A stretch of 35,687 bases of DNA from positions 1-35,687 of the forward strand of contig JAAYSW010000136.1 in the NCBI GenBank assembly GCA_012523875.1, written 5' to 3'. The notes under the pieces are model-generated. The model made no database searches and was not told where the DNA came from. It saw nothing but the letters and a program-made list of their open reading frames with translations. Below are positions 24,709-31,962 of the stretch, in pieces. How positions within the stretch are numbered: position 1 is the stretch's first letter; each line of letters begins with the position of its first letter. The position numbers were made by a program, and so were the translations under genes. Origin of the DNA: Clostridiales bacterium (GTDB lineage: Bacteria; Bacillota; Clostridia; Oscillospirales; Ruminococcaceae).

Positions 24709-25971
24709 TTATCTCATTTTATAGTATTTGTGAATACCATCAGCTTCAATCCTTAAAAGGCGATTGTATTTCGCTACTCTATCAGTTCTACATGGTGCAC
24801 CAGTTTTAATTTGTCCCGCATTAACCCCAACAGCAATGTCTGCAATTGTAGTATCCTCAGTTTCGCCTGAACGGTGTGAAATTACAGTGCTATATCCTGC
24901 ACTCTTAGCAATTTGTATAGCAGATAAAGTTTCAGTGAGAGTACCGATTTGGTTAGGCTTTATCAATATAGAATTGGCAACGTTTTCTGAAATGCCACGT
25001 TTTAGATGCACTGGATTTGTTACAAATAAATCATCACCAACCAATTGTATTTTATCTCCCAACCTTCTAGTTAGATTAGCCCAGCCTTCCCAATCCTGTT
25101 CACCTAATGCATCCTCGATGGATATAATAGGGTAATCACTGCATAATTTATCCCAATATGAAATCAGTTCGTCAGTGCTATATTCAACATTTCTTTTTGG
25201 CAATAGGTATTTACCATCTTTATACCATTCACTACTTGCTGCATCAAGAGCAATTTTAATATCATCATAATCAAATCCTGCACGCTTTATAGCCCCTAAA
25301 ATATACTGAATAGCTTCCTCATCAGAGTTTAAGTTTGGAGCAAAACCACCCTCGTCACCAACAGTGGTAGAAAGTTCCTTTTCTTTAAGGATGATGCTCA
25401 AGCTATGATATATCTCAGTACCCATCCTTAAAGCTTCGCTGAATGATTCAGCACCAATAGGCATAATCATAAATTCTTGGATATCTATATTATTTGAAGC
25501 GTGAGCACCCCCATTAAGAATATTCATCATGGGAACAGGTGTTGTATTAGCATTAACTCCACCTAGATATTTATATAATGGAAGGCGATAATGTCTTGCT
25601 GCAGCTTTGGCAACAGCCAAGGATACTGCTAAGATAGCATTTGCACCTAGTTTTGATTTATTTTCAGTTCCATCAAGCTGAATTAATAAATCATCAATTT
25701 TTGATTGTTCAATGGAATTAAATTCATTAAGGGCAGGATTTATTATATTATTAATATTATTTACAGCCTCAATTACACCCTTGCCATAATAACGATTAGA
25801 ATTAACATCGCGCAATTCATGTGCTTCAAACATACCGGTAGATGCACCAGAAGGGACACTAGCAGCTCCCATAGCACCACTTGAAAGAATTACCTCAGCC
25901 CGTACTGTAGGATTCCCTCTGGAATCTATAATCTCATAACCTTTGACTTTTGCAACTTTTAAATTAAACAT
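24709..25971 (-). CDS. eno: Enolase (phosphopyruvate hydratase)
   Basis: 420 aa. The ATG at 25971 follows AGGTG at 6 bases; the GTG at 25980 lies inside that site. Converts 2-phosphoglycerate to phosphoenolpyruvate in glycolysis. Features: EIIDSRGNPTVRAEV (14-28), SGASTGMFEAHELRD (near 40-54), GGAHASNNIDIQEFM (near 153-167), the catalytic TVGDEGGFAPN with Glu, SIEDALGEQDWEGW, LVGDDLFVTNP and the signature ILIKPNQIGTLTET with the base Lys, then SHRSGETEDTTIADIAVG. Typical length (about 430 aa). It is a lone gene with its own promoter, transcribed towards the GH26 gene and separated by a shared terminator. Confidence 0.98.
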   Translation of the reverse strand: MFNLKVAKVKGYEIIDSRGNPTVRAEVILSSGAMGAASVPSGASTGMFEAHELRDVNSNRYYGKGVIEAVNNINNIINPALNEFNSIEQSKIDDLLIQLDGTENKSKLGANAILAVSLAVAKAAARHYRLPLYKYLGGVNANTTPVPMMNILNGGAHASNNIDIQEFMIMPIGAESFSEALRMGTEIYHSLSIILKEKELSTTVGDEGGFAPNLNSDEEAIQYILGAIKRAGFDYDDIKIALDAASSEWYKDGKYLLPKRNVEYSTDELISYWDKLCSDYPIISIEDALGEQDWEGWANLTRRLGDKIQLVGDDLFVTNPVHLKRGISENVANSILIKPNQIGTLTETLSAIQIAKSAGYSTVISHRSGETEDTTIADIAVGVNAGQIKTGAPCRTDRVAKYNRLLRIEADGIHKYYKMR

Positions 25972-26021
25972 TAAAATCACCTATCCTTATAATTTATTTA
26001 TATTATGGACAATAATAAGAT

Positions 26022-26027
26022 ATTATA
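26022..26027 (-). promoter_or_regulatory. Likely -10 box of the enolase promoter
   Basis: TATAAT on the minus strand (26027-26022), about 50 bases before the enolase start. The -35 region is unclear. Confidence 0.4.
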
Positions 26028-26069
26028 TGTAACAATTCTGACTAACTAAAAAATAAAATGGTCTACCTA

Positions 26070-26098
26070 TTGTTATTTATGTGTATATTTATTATAAT
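26070..26098 (+). promoter_or_regulatory. Promoter of the uridine-kinase-like gene
   Basis: TTGTTA (26070-26075), a 17-base spacer, TATAAT (26093-26098), 38 bases before the start codon. Confidence 0.7.
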
Positions 26099-26136
26099 AA
26101 GATGAGCATGTTAAATAAACAGGGAGGGAATAGTAA

Positions 26137-27075
26137 TTGGAATATATTTCAACAAAAGAAATTAATAAAAATATCAGTGAGAATAGGGACGAGTTTATAA
26201 GAAAGGTAGAAAATAATTATCACAACAGATTAAATAATATTGCAAAAAAAATAATGCTTGAAGACCATGAAAAGCCAGTGATTTTAGTATCAGGTCCATC
26301 TGGTTCAGGAAAGACGACATCCTCACTAATAATTGAGAAAAGACTTACAGATGCTGGGCATAAGGCAAAAACAATATCCTTAGATAATTACTTCTTACCT
26401 AAGAATGCTAAGAACATGCCTTTTGATGAGTGTGGTAAGATTGATTTAGAATCGCCAAGGAGGCTAGATATTGAGCTATTGCATGATCATATAAAAAAGC
26501 TGATAGATCGTGAACCTATAGATATTCCGATATTTGATTTTAAAACACAGATGAGAGCATCTTCAGTACCGTTTAGACGAGAAAAAGGTCATGTAATCTT
26601 AATAGAGGGTATCCATGCGTTAAACCCATATGTAATAGGGGAAGATGTTTCAGATTATACAATAAAGGTTTATGTTAGTGTGAGGACACGTGTAAAATGT
26701 AATGATGGGACAGTAATACACCCAAAGGCAATCCGCCTAATGAGAAGGCTTATAAGGGACAAAATGTTTCGGGGCAGAAGACTCGAAGAGGTATTTGATA
26801 TGTTCAAAAGCGTATCTAGGGGAGAAGATTTATATATTATGCCTTATAAGAAAAGGGCAAACTTTGATATTGATACGTTTATATCATATGAGCCATCTGC
26901 GTATAAAAATATCTTACTTAATGATTTATTAGGGGTGCAAAGAGAATATCAAAATACAGAAGATTGCAGAATGCTTATCCAACTTTTATCAGAAGTTAAT
27001 TCAATTCCTACAGACATTATTGATAATATGTCCCTAGTACGAGAATTTATTGGCGGAGGCTCTCTATTTTATTAA
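26137..27075 (+). CDS. Uridine kinase/phosphoribulokinase-family P-loop kinase
   Basis: 312 aa, TTG start at 26137 after AGGGAGGG. The P-loop GPSGSGKTTSS lies at 53-63, then SLDNYFLPKNAKNMPF (the substrate-side Asp of uridine kinases), DLESPRRLDIELLHDHI, PIFDFKTQMR and VILIEGIHALNP (Walker B-like), and RLMRRLIRDKMFRGRRLEEV (in parts), a lid-like segment. Clostridial proteins of this family often carry an N-terminal TGS and threonyl-tRNA-synthetase-like region of about 200 residues before the kinase; here only some 45 residues precede the P-loop. Likely phosphorylates a nucleoside or similar small molecule with ATP, but the substrate is unknown. The gene converges on the small minus-strand gene ending at 27092. 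Confidence 0.85.
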   Translation: MEYISTKEINKNISENRDEFIRKVENNYHNRLNNIAKKIMLEDHEKPVILVSGPSGSGKTTSSLIIEKRLTDAGHKAKTISLDNYFLPKNAKNMPFDECGKIDLESPRRLDIELLHDHIKKLIDREPIDIPIFDFKTQMRASSVPFRREKGHVILIEGIHALNPYVIGEDVSDYTIKVYVSVRTRVKCNDGTVIHPKAIRLMRRLIRDKMFRGRRLEEVFDMFKSVSRGEDLYIMPYKKRANFDIDTFISYEPSAYKNILLNDLLGVQREYQNTEDCRMLIQLLSEVNSIPTDIIDNMSLVREFIGGGSLFY

Positions 27076-27091
27076 AGGGTCCTCATACGTC

Positions 27092-27337
27092 TTAAAACAA
27101 ACTATTTTCTTCAGGTTTGAGTTCAACCACACGCCAATTGCAATTTAATTCATCAAATACAGAACCCTTAAAGAAACGTTTAGCAGATTTTTTATGGGCA
27201 AACTTCCTAGCAATTTCCTTAGAATAAATAGCGACTTTTTTTGTACGAACATATCTTGTTTCATGATTTAACTCTATCTCTATGATGAAAGTTTTAAGTT
27301 CATCTCCATAATAATCCTTCATATTTTCCGCCATCAT
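27092..27337 (-). CDS. Small basic protein of unknown function
   Basis: 81 aa. The ATG at 27337 overlaps the stop of the upstream reductase gene by 4 bases (ATGA), so translation is coupled. I do not recognise a family. The protein reads like a single small alpha/beta domain: an acidic N-terminus (AENMKDYYGDELKTF), two strands (FIIEIELN, RYVRTKKVAIY), a very basic helix (KEIARKFAHKKSAKRFFKG) and a last strand WRVVELKPE. No Cys, signal peptide or membrane segment. The basic helix could bind nucleic acid. Function not known. Confidence 0.65.
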   Translation of the reverse strand: MMAENMKDYYGDELKTFIIEIELNHETRYVRTKKVAIYSKEIARKFAHKKSAKRFFKGSVFDELNCNWRVVELKPEENSLF

Positions 27338-28359
27338 GAGAGTTTCTCTTTTATATTGATTATGGCTTTGTCAAATTCACTAATGACAATATCACACCAT
27401 TTATCAAATTCAGGATCAGCAATCTGTAATTCAGGATGAGCAAAAATGTAATCCAAGGTTTCTTTTATTCCCTGATCGAATCTTTTTGTAGCAGTGAAGT
27501 TTGGAACAAGACTTTTTATCTTACTATTATCAAATACTATTGAATTTGATTTATCACCGATTAAACTACCTTTTAAATTACCCTTAGTACACATATCTAG
27601 ATATTCAGATGAAATATGAACAGAATTTAATGTAACCCCCAAAGCATTAGCGATACTAGCATAAATTTGGTTCCATGTAAGCACCTCATCCGATGTTATA
27701 TGAACTGTTTCCCCGATAGCATGAGGATTACTCATAAGCCCAATAAATGCTTTTGCAAAATCAGAGTTATGTGTTAAAGTCCATAGTGATGTGCCATCGC
27801 CATGAATTATAACTGGTTTGCCTTTAAGCATACGTTCTATGACTTGCCAACTGCCATTATTACCATGAACAGCCAGGGGTATATATATCTCAGAATAGGT
27901 ATGACTTGGCCTAACAATTGTGATAGGAAATCCTGTTTTCCTGTGCATTTGTAATAATTTTTCTTCGCAGGCTATTTTATTCATTGAGTAATCCCAATAT
28001 GGATTAGACAGTGTAGTCCCCTCATTTATTATATAATTGGAAGGTGGCTTTTGGTAAACAGAAGCAGAACTAATAAAGATATATTGTTTAGTTTTATCGC
28101 TGAATAATCGATAATCACGTTCAATTTGGGATGGTACAAAGGCAATAAAATCAGCAACAACATCAAAGTTCATATCCTTAATTATTTCAAATACTTTTGT
28201 TTCATCATTTATATCACATTCAAGGTTAATCGCCCCTTTGGGCAATACATTGTTATGGTTTCCTCTATTTAGGAGGTACAACTCACATCCTTCATTTATT
28301 AACTGTTTAGAAATTGCAGAACTTATAATGCCAGTACCGCCAATAAATAAAACTTTCAT
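27334..28359 (-). CDS. NAD(P)-dependent epimerase/dehydratase (extended SDR)
   Basis: 341 aa; the ATG at 28359 has AAGGAG upstream. Rossmann nucleotide site GGTGIISS (7-14), with LLNRGNH near 30 in place of an acidic residue after strand 2, which would suit NADP(H) (inference). ISSASVYQKP (about 96-105) and YSMNK (the YxxxK catalytic pair) are present; VRPSHTYSE follows. The pattern is close to the NAD-dependent epimerase/CSP41-like group. Substrate, probably a nucleotide sugar or related compound, is unknown. It has a divergent promoter shared with the GH5 gene region, and the 81-residue gene follows in the same operon. Confidence 0.85.
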   Translation of the reverse strand: MKVLFIGGTGIISSAISKQLINEGCELYLLNRGNHNNVLPKGAINLECDINDETKVFEIIKDMNFDVVADFIAFVPSQIERDYRLFSDKTKQYIFISSASVYQKPPSNYIINEGTTLSNPYWDYSMNKIACEEKLLQMHRKTGFPITIVRPSHTYSEIYIPLAVHGNNGSWQVIERMLKGKPVIIHGDGTSLWTLTHNSDFAKAFIGLMSNPHAIGETVHITSDEVLTWNQIYASIANALGVTLNSVHISSEYLDMCTKGNLKGSLIGDKSNSIVFDNSKIKSLVPNFTATKRFDQGIKETLDYIFAHPELQIADPEFDKWCDIVISEFDKAIINIKEKLS

Positions 28360-28410
28360 TATAGCATTCTCCTTAATTTAATGGTCTACTAATTTTATGC
28401 ATTTTATTAA

Positions 28411-28438
28411 ATTATAACATAAAATTCGCATAAATCAA
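28411..28438 (-). promoter_or_regulatory. Promoter of the SDR reductase operon
   Basis: Minus strand: TTGATT (28438-28433), 16-base spacer, TATAAT (28416-28411) with an extended-10 TG. Confidence 0.65.
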
Positions 28439-28592
28439 TAAAAATCATTTAAAAAACAGAACTGTTTATAAAATAGTAACATTATTCACGAAAAGTTAAT
28501 ATTTCTTGCCTATTCTTATTCAAAAACATTAAAATAAGTTAACGGGTTACCACTATATTTTGTTGATAATCTATAATTGTGTAAATAAAATG

Positions 28593-28620
28593 TTGACAAA
28601 ACTCTAATAAATGATATAAT
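28593..28620 (+). promoter_or_regulatory. Promoter of the GH5 mannanase gene
   Basis: TTGACA (28593-28598), 16-base spacer, TATAAT (28615-28620) with TG one base before it. It lies 33 bases before the ATG at 28654. Confidence 0.8.
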
Positions 28621-28653
28621 AAAATATATATAATAATGAAAAGGAGTTTTTAT

Positions 28654-28695
28654 ATGTCTAAAAAAATGTCAGCGATATTTATGTCATTACGCTAA
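28654..28695 (+). pseudogene. Frame-broken start of the GH5 mannanase signal peptide
   Basis: AAGGAG at 28641-28646 serves the ATG at 28654, whose frame reads MSKKMSAIFMSLR and stops at TAA 28693-28695. In the frame of the mannanase, TLISTSLMTSVNA follows directly. One extra base between the two would join them to a normal signal peptide: a Lys-Lys start, a hydrophobic core and a VNA cleavage site. So a one-base loss, real or a sequencing error, lies between 28660 and 28691. An A7 run at 28660-28666 is one candidate; TTACG at 28687-28691 is the other. Confidence 0.75.
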
Positions 28696-28709
28696 TAAGT
28701 ACAAGTCTC

Positions 28710-30671
28710 ATGACCTCAGTAAATGCAGTTGCAAACGGATTCGGAGGATATAATTGGACTAAAACAGAAGGGTACCAAACTGCTACAACTTCAGTAAGCA
28801 ATTCCTCTGAGGAATTAGTAGTTTCATTTAACATTAATCCAAGTGACGAACATGACAGCGTAGCTGGATTTAGTAATGACGGTTCACCTGAGGAAGATTG
28901 GACTGAATATGAATCTGTTAGTTTTTCAATCGAGAATCCAAACGACTTTGATATAGCATATTCTTTTGCACTATGCACAGGAAGTGACTGGAATTGGTGG
29001 GAAAGCCTAGAGACTATTATTCCAGCAGGGGAAACAAAGGATGTTGTTTATAACCCACAAGAAGATGAATGGAAATCAGCAGATACTGATTGGGTTAATA
29101 ATTCCCCAATTGCAGATTTGTTATATGTTCAAAGAATTAACATGATAGTTGCAACTACTGGCAATACAATGCAAGCAGGTAGTGTTAAGTTAACTAATTG
29201 GAATGTTGTTAAATCAACTAATGGTGATGAAGATGATGAACCACTAACACCAGTAAAAGGTTTTTATGTGGATGGCTCTACGCTTAAGGATGCTAATGAT
29301 AACCCATTTGTTATGAGGGGTGTAAACTATGCATTCACATGGTATAAGGGTACTGAAACAGTTGCATTACCAAAGATTGCAGAATACGGTGCAAACACGG
29401 TAAGAATAGTATTATCCAATGGTGAACAATGGAATAAGGATAGTGTTTCTACAGTAAAAAATCTTATTAAAATATGTGAAGAAAATGAGATGATTGCTGT
29501 TCTAGAAGTTCATGATGCTACAGGATATAACACTCATGAATCATTGATGAAGGCAGCAGAATACTTTGTAGAAATTAAGGATGCTTACATTGGTAAGGAA
29601 GACAAAGTAATTATTAATATTGCAAATGAATGGAGAGGCGACCAAAACTCAGATGAGTGGGCTAAATCTTATAAGCAGGCAGTAAATCTTTTAAGAGATG
29701 CTGGCTTAACCCATAATATCATGGTTGATGCGGCAGGGTGGGGACAATATGGTAAGGCAATTCATGATAAAGGCTTGGAAGTTTTAAATTCAGATCCACT
29801 AGAAAATATTATTTTTGCAATACATATGTATGGTACAGCAGGTGGAAATGAAGGGGTGATAAAGCAGAATATTGATGGTGTTTTAAATCAAGATCTAGCA
29901 CTTTGTATTGGTGAATTTGGTTGGAATCATAGTGATGGTGATGTTGATGAAGAAACGATTATGAGTTACTGTGAGGAAACGAACACAGGTTGGTTGGCAT
30001 GGTCATGGCATGGAAATGGTAGTGAGGTTTCATACCTCGATATGGTGACTGATTACACAGGTAATACACTTACAGAATGGGGCGACACTGTAGTAAATTC
30101 TGTTTATGGTATGCTTAACACATCTAAGGTTAGCTCTGTATTTGAAGATGTAAAGGACCCTGAAACAACTACTTTAGAAACAACAGGAACTGAGGCTACA
30201 GAAGATACAGAAACAACAATTACAGAAGATACATCTGCGACGACTACGCCCTCTGAAGCCCCTATTAGTACTGATGATACTACTACTACCGATGGGGGGG
30301 ATGCTACTGATATTACTACTTCATCTTCGGAAGAAACAACGATAACAACTACGGATGAGGGCGATATTACTGACATTACAACTATATCTTCAGAAGGAAC
30401 AACGGTAACGACTACTGATGAGGAAGACAATAAGGATGAAATTGATTGGGATAAGGCTCTTTATGGCGATATTAACCTTGATGGAATGGTAAGAATTACT
30501 GATGTAATTGAATTTAACAAATACCTAGTTGGTGCAGTTGAACTTTCAGCTACAGCAAAAGAAAATGCTAACTGCGTATATGATGATAGGCTGGATATGG
30601 CTGATAATATGCAAATAGCTAAATTCTTAGTTAAACAGATTGCTCAGGAAGATTTAGGTCCGCAAGAATAA
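28710..30671 (+). CDS. GH5 (probably subfamily 8) beta-mannanase with dockerin; start region frameshifted
   Basis: Open frame of 653 aa from ATG 28710, but that codon has no ribosome site and lies inside the broken signal peptide; the intended start is 28654. Numbering here is from 28710. An N-terminal beta-sandwich (about 10-168, with aromatic-rich GSDWNWWESL) is probably a carbohydrate-binding module. GH5 catalytic domain about 182-475: GFYVDGSTLKD, MRGVNYAFTWY, INIANEWRGD (acid/base Glu307) and CIGEFGWNHSDGD (nucleophile Glu402), as in GH5_8 mannanases. A Thr/Asp/Glu linker with a 21-residue tandem repeat and a G7 tract follows. The dockerin has YGDINLDGMVRITDVIEFNK and a degenerate second loop NCVYDDRLDMADN. 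Unless the frame is repaired, export should fail. Confidence 0.9.
   Translation: MTSVNAVANGFGGYNWTKTEGYQTATTSVSNSSEELVVSFNINPSDEHDSVAGFSNDGSPEEDWTEYESVSFSIENPNDFDIAYSFALCTGSDWNWWESLETIIPAGETKDVVYNPQEDEWKSADTDWVNNSPIADLLYVQRINMIVATTGNTMQAGSVKLTNWNVVKSTNGDEDDEPLTPVKGFYVDGSTLKDANDNPFVMRGVNYAFTWYKGTETVALPKIAEYGANTVRIVLSNGEQWNKDSVSTVKNLIKICEENEMIAVLEVHDATGYNTHESLMKAAEYFVEIKDAYIGKEDKVIINIANEWRGDQNSDEWAKSYKQAVNLLRDAGLTHNIMVDAAGWGQYGKAIHDKGLEVLNSDPLENIIFAIHMYGTAGGNEGVIKQNIDGVLNQDLALCIGEFGWNHSDGDVDEETIMSYCEETNTGWLAWSWHGNGSEVSYLDMVTDYTGNTLTEWGDTVVNSVYGMLNTSKVSSVFEDVKDPETTTLETTGTEATEDTETTITEDTSATTTPSEAPISTDDTTTTDGGDATDITTSSSEETTITTTDEGDITDITTISSEGTTVTTTDEEDNKDEIDWDKALYGDINLDGMVRITDVIEFNKYLVGAVELSATAKENANCVYDDRLDMADNMQIAKFLVKQIAQEDLGPQE
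30300..30425 (+). repeat. 63-base imperfect tandem repeat in the mannanase linker
   Basis: Two copies, 30300-30362 and 30363-30425, encode DATDITTSSSEETTITTTDE-G and DITDITTISSEGTTVTTTDE-E. The copies differ at many third positions, so the duplication is not recent. A G7 tract (30294-30300) stands at the start of the first copy. Confidence 0.8.
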
Positions 30672-30773
30672 AATAGAGTTTAAAATATCCTATATAATAC
30701 TATATAAGATGATAACTTGAAAACAAAATCCGCTGAATGGTGCTTTACCATAGCGATTAATATTCTTTTTTAA

Positions 30774-30812
30774 AAAACGGCATAGTCGGCAGTATCGGCT
30801 ATGCCGTTTTAC
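30774..30812. terminator. Strong bidirectional terminator
   Basis: A perfect 12-bp GC-rich stem, AAAACGGCATAG (30774-30785) with CTATGCCGTTTT (30799-30810). Six T's follow on the minus strand, a weaker T-rich run on the plus strand. It ends the mannanase transcript and the YdcF-like operon. Confidence 0.88.
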
Positions 30813-30880
30813 TTTCTTTGCTAGGTATATCAATAGCATCAATGCAGTAATCAGCACAAAAGATTATGCCAGATTTTCAG

Positions 30881-30920
30881 TATCTAATTACACCAAATAT
30901 AAGTTTGGTGTAATTAGATA
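30881..30920. repeat. Perfect 17-bp inverted repeat downstream of the YdcF-like gene
   Basis: TATCTAATTACACCAAA (30881-30897) is the exact reverse complement of 30904-30920, with a 6-base loop TATAAG. It has no T run on either side, so it is a poor intrinsic terminator. It could be a transcript-stabilising 3' hairpin, a protein-binding palindrome or the end of a small element. Confidence 0.75.
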
Positions 30921-30940
30921 AATTTATGAAAAACTTTTTT

Positions 30941-31723
30941 CTAAAATCCCATTTGTTCATTTATTACACCAAAACATTCTCTTATCCAATAAGTAGGCAA
31001 AAGATAAACTGGTGTTTTAGCTGATATGCTATATGTTTGTATATCAAGCTTATCTGCAATCATTTTTGCACGCAGCTGATGAAAACCATCTGTAGCTATT
31101 ATAATCTTACTTTCTAATTCCAAATCAACCATCAATTGTTTTGAGAATAAAATATTTTCATAAGTATCAGTTGATTTGTCCTCCATAATAATTCTATCTT
31201 CTGAAACTCCTTTATCAATTAAATAATTCTTCATGCATTGCGCTTCTGATATATCTTCACCCTCTCCTTGGCCACCTGATACTATCACCAAAGCATCTTC
31301 ATTTTCGCTAAGATAGCCATAAGCAGATTCAAGCCTTTTTGTTAGCATCAGGCTTGGGATTGTACCATTAACCTTACAACCTAAAATCACCACAACATTA
31401 GCGTTATCTTTTGGATAATCATTCATAGCATTAATCATAAGGGCTGAAATAATAATTACAATAGATAAACCTATAATAATAAATGCTGTTACTACAATAA
31501 TTATGACTTTTCCTATACTATAAGTCCATAATTTATCGAGCATTCTTGCTATGGTTTTATTGAAAATAAAGAAAAAGGACAATAGTAAAAAAGCTATACT
31601 ACCACTTGCATTGCCTAAGTTAAATATACCGAATGAAATAGGAATAATAAATATAACAAAAAATATTAAGGATAATGCTGAAAAGATAGTACGCATAAGC
31701 GCACTATCTATATGCCAAATCAA
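30941..31723 (-). CDS. YdcF/SanA-like DUF218 membrane protein
   Basis: 260 aa; the ATG overlaps the stop of the TSCPD gene by 4 bases (ATGA). Two or three membrane helices lie at about 10-32, 35-60 and 68-95. A DUF218 domain (about 104-250) follows: VVILGCKVNGTIPSLMLTKRLESA (in parts), LVIVSGGQGEGEDISEAQ, MEDKSTDTYENILFSKQL and IATDGFHQLRAKMIA are the conserved segments of YdcF/SanA/ElyC proteins. Family members affect envelope integrity, and ElyC acts in undecaprenyl-lipid metabolism, but the reaction is unsettled. The DUF218 domain probably faces outward. Last gene of the PHP-malic enzyme operon. Confidence 0.87.
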   Translation of the reverse strand: MIWHIDSALMRTIFSALSLIFFVIFIIPISFGIFNLGNASGSIAFLLLSFFFIFNKTIARMLDKLWTYSIGKVIIIVVTAFIIIGLSIVIIISALMINAMNDYPKDNANVVVILGCKVNGTIPSLMLTKRLESAYGYLSENEDALVIVSGGQGEGEDISEAQCMKNYLIDKGVSEDRIIMEDKSTDTYENILFSKQLMVDLELESKIIIATDGFHQLRAKMIADKLDIQTYSISAKTPVYLLPTYWIRECFGVINEQMGF

Positions 31724-31962
31724 AAGTTCTCCTTTAAAGCTTTAGCAAGCTGTGCAGGACATGATGTAGCCCTATTGCCACAAGTAATTCCACTTAATTT
31801 CTTTATTACATCATCCTTATTCATGCCTTGTATGAGCCTCGATATTCCTTTAGCATTTCCATCACAACCACCAATGAAAGTAACATTCTTTATAATATCA
31901 TTCTCGATCTCAATTTTAATATTCCTTGAACAAACACCTTGAGGTTTATAAGTTATTTTCAT
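31720..31962 (-). CDS. TSCPD-domain protein (TIGR03905-like)
   Basis: 80 aa. Starts inside the malic enzyme stop (4-base overlap) and ends inside the YdcF-like start, so all three are coupled. A single TSCPD domain: a strand-rich first half with VTFIGGCDGNAKGISRLI, and CGNRATSCPAQLAKAL near the end with the name motif TSCP. Cys residues at about 11, 33, 61 and 68 could hold metal. In larger proteins this domain closes vitamin B12-dependent ribonucleotide reductases; the free-standing version in Clostridia has no established role. Confidence 0.85.
   Translation of the reverse strand: MKITYKPQGVCSRNIKIEIENDIIKNVTFIGGCDGNAKGISRLIQGMNKDDVIKKLSGITCGNRATSCPAQLAKALKENF

Larger units (their letters stand above)
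28360..28653. other. Divergent intergenic region with two opposed promoters
   Basis: About 294 bases. Near 28411-28438 lies the minus-strand promoter of the reductase and at 28593-28620 the plus-strand promoter of the GH5 mannanase. The AT-rich middle (28440-28590) shows no gene or RNA motif that I recognise. Confidence 0.6.
30672..30940. other. Intergenic gap of 269 bases between convergent genes
   Basis: Contains the strong terminator and the 17-bp palindrome. Between them, on the minus strand, is a short open stretch reading SGIIFCADYCIDAIDIPSKE and a few residues more up to a TAG inside the terminator stem. It lacks a start and may be a gene remnant or chance. No other gene is seen. Confidence 0.5.

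Noticed and set aside
30795..30880. Open minus-strand stretch listed as a gene
   Set aside because: No start codon or ribosome site and less than 30 codons; kept only as a possible remnant.
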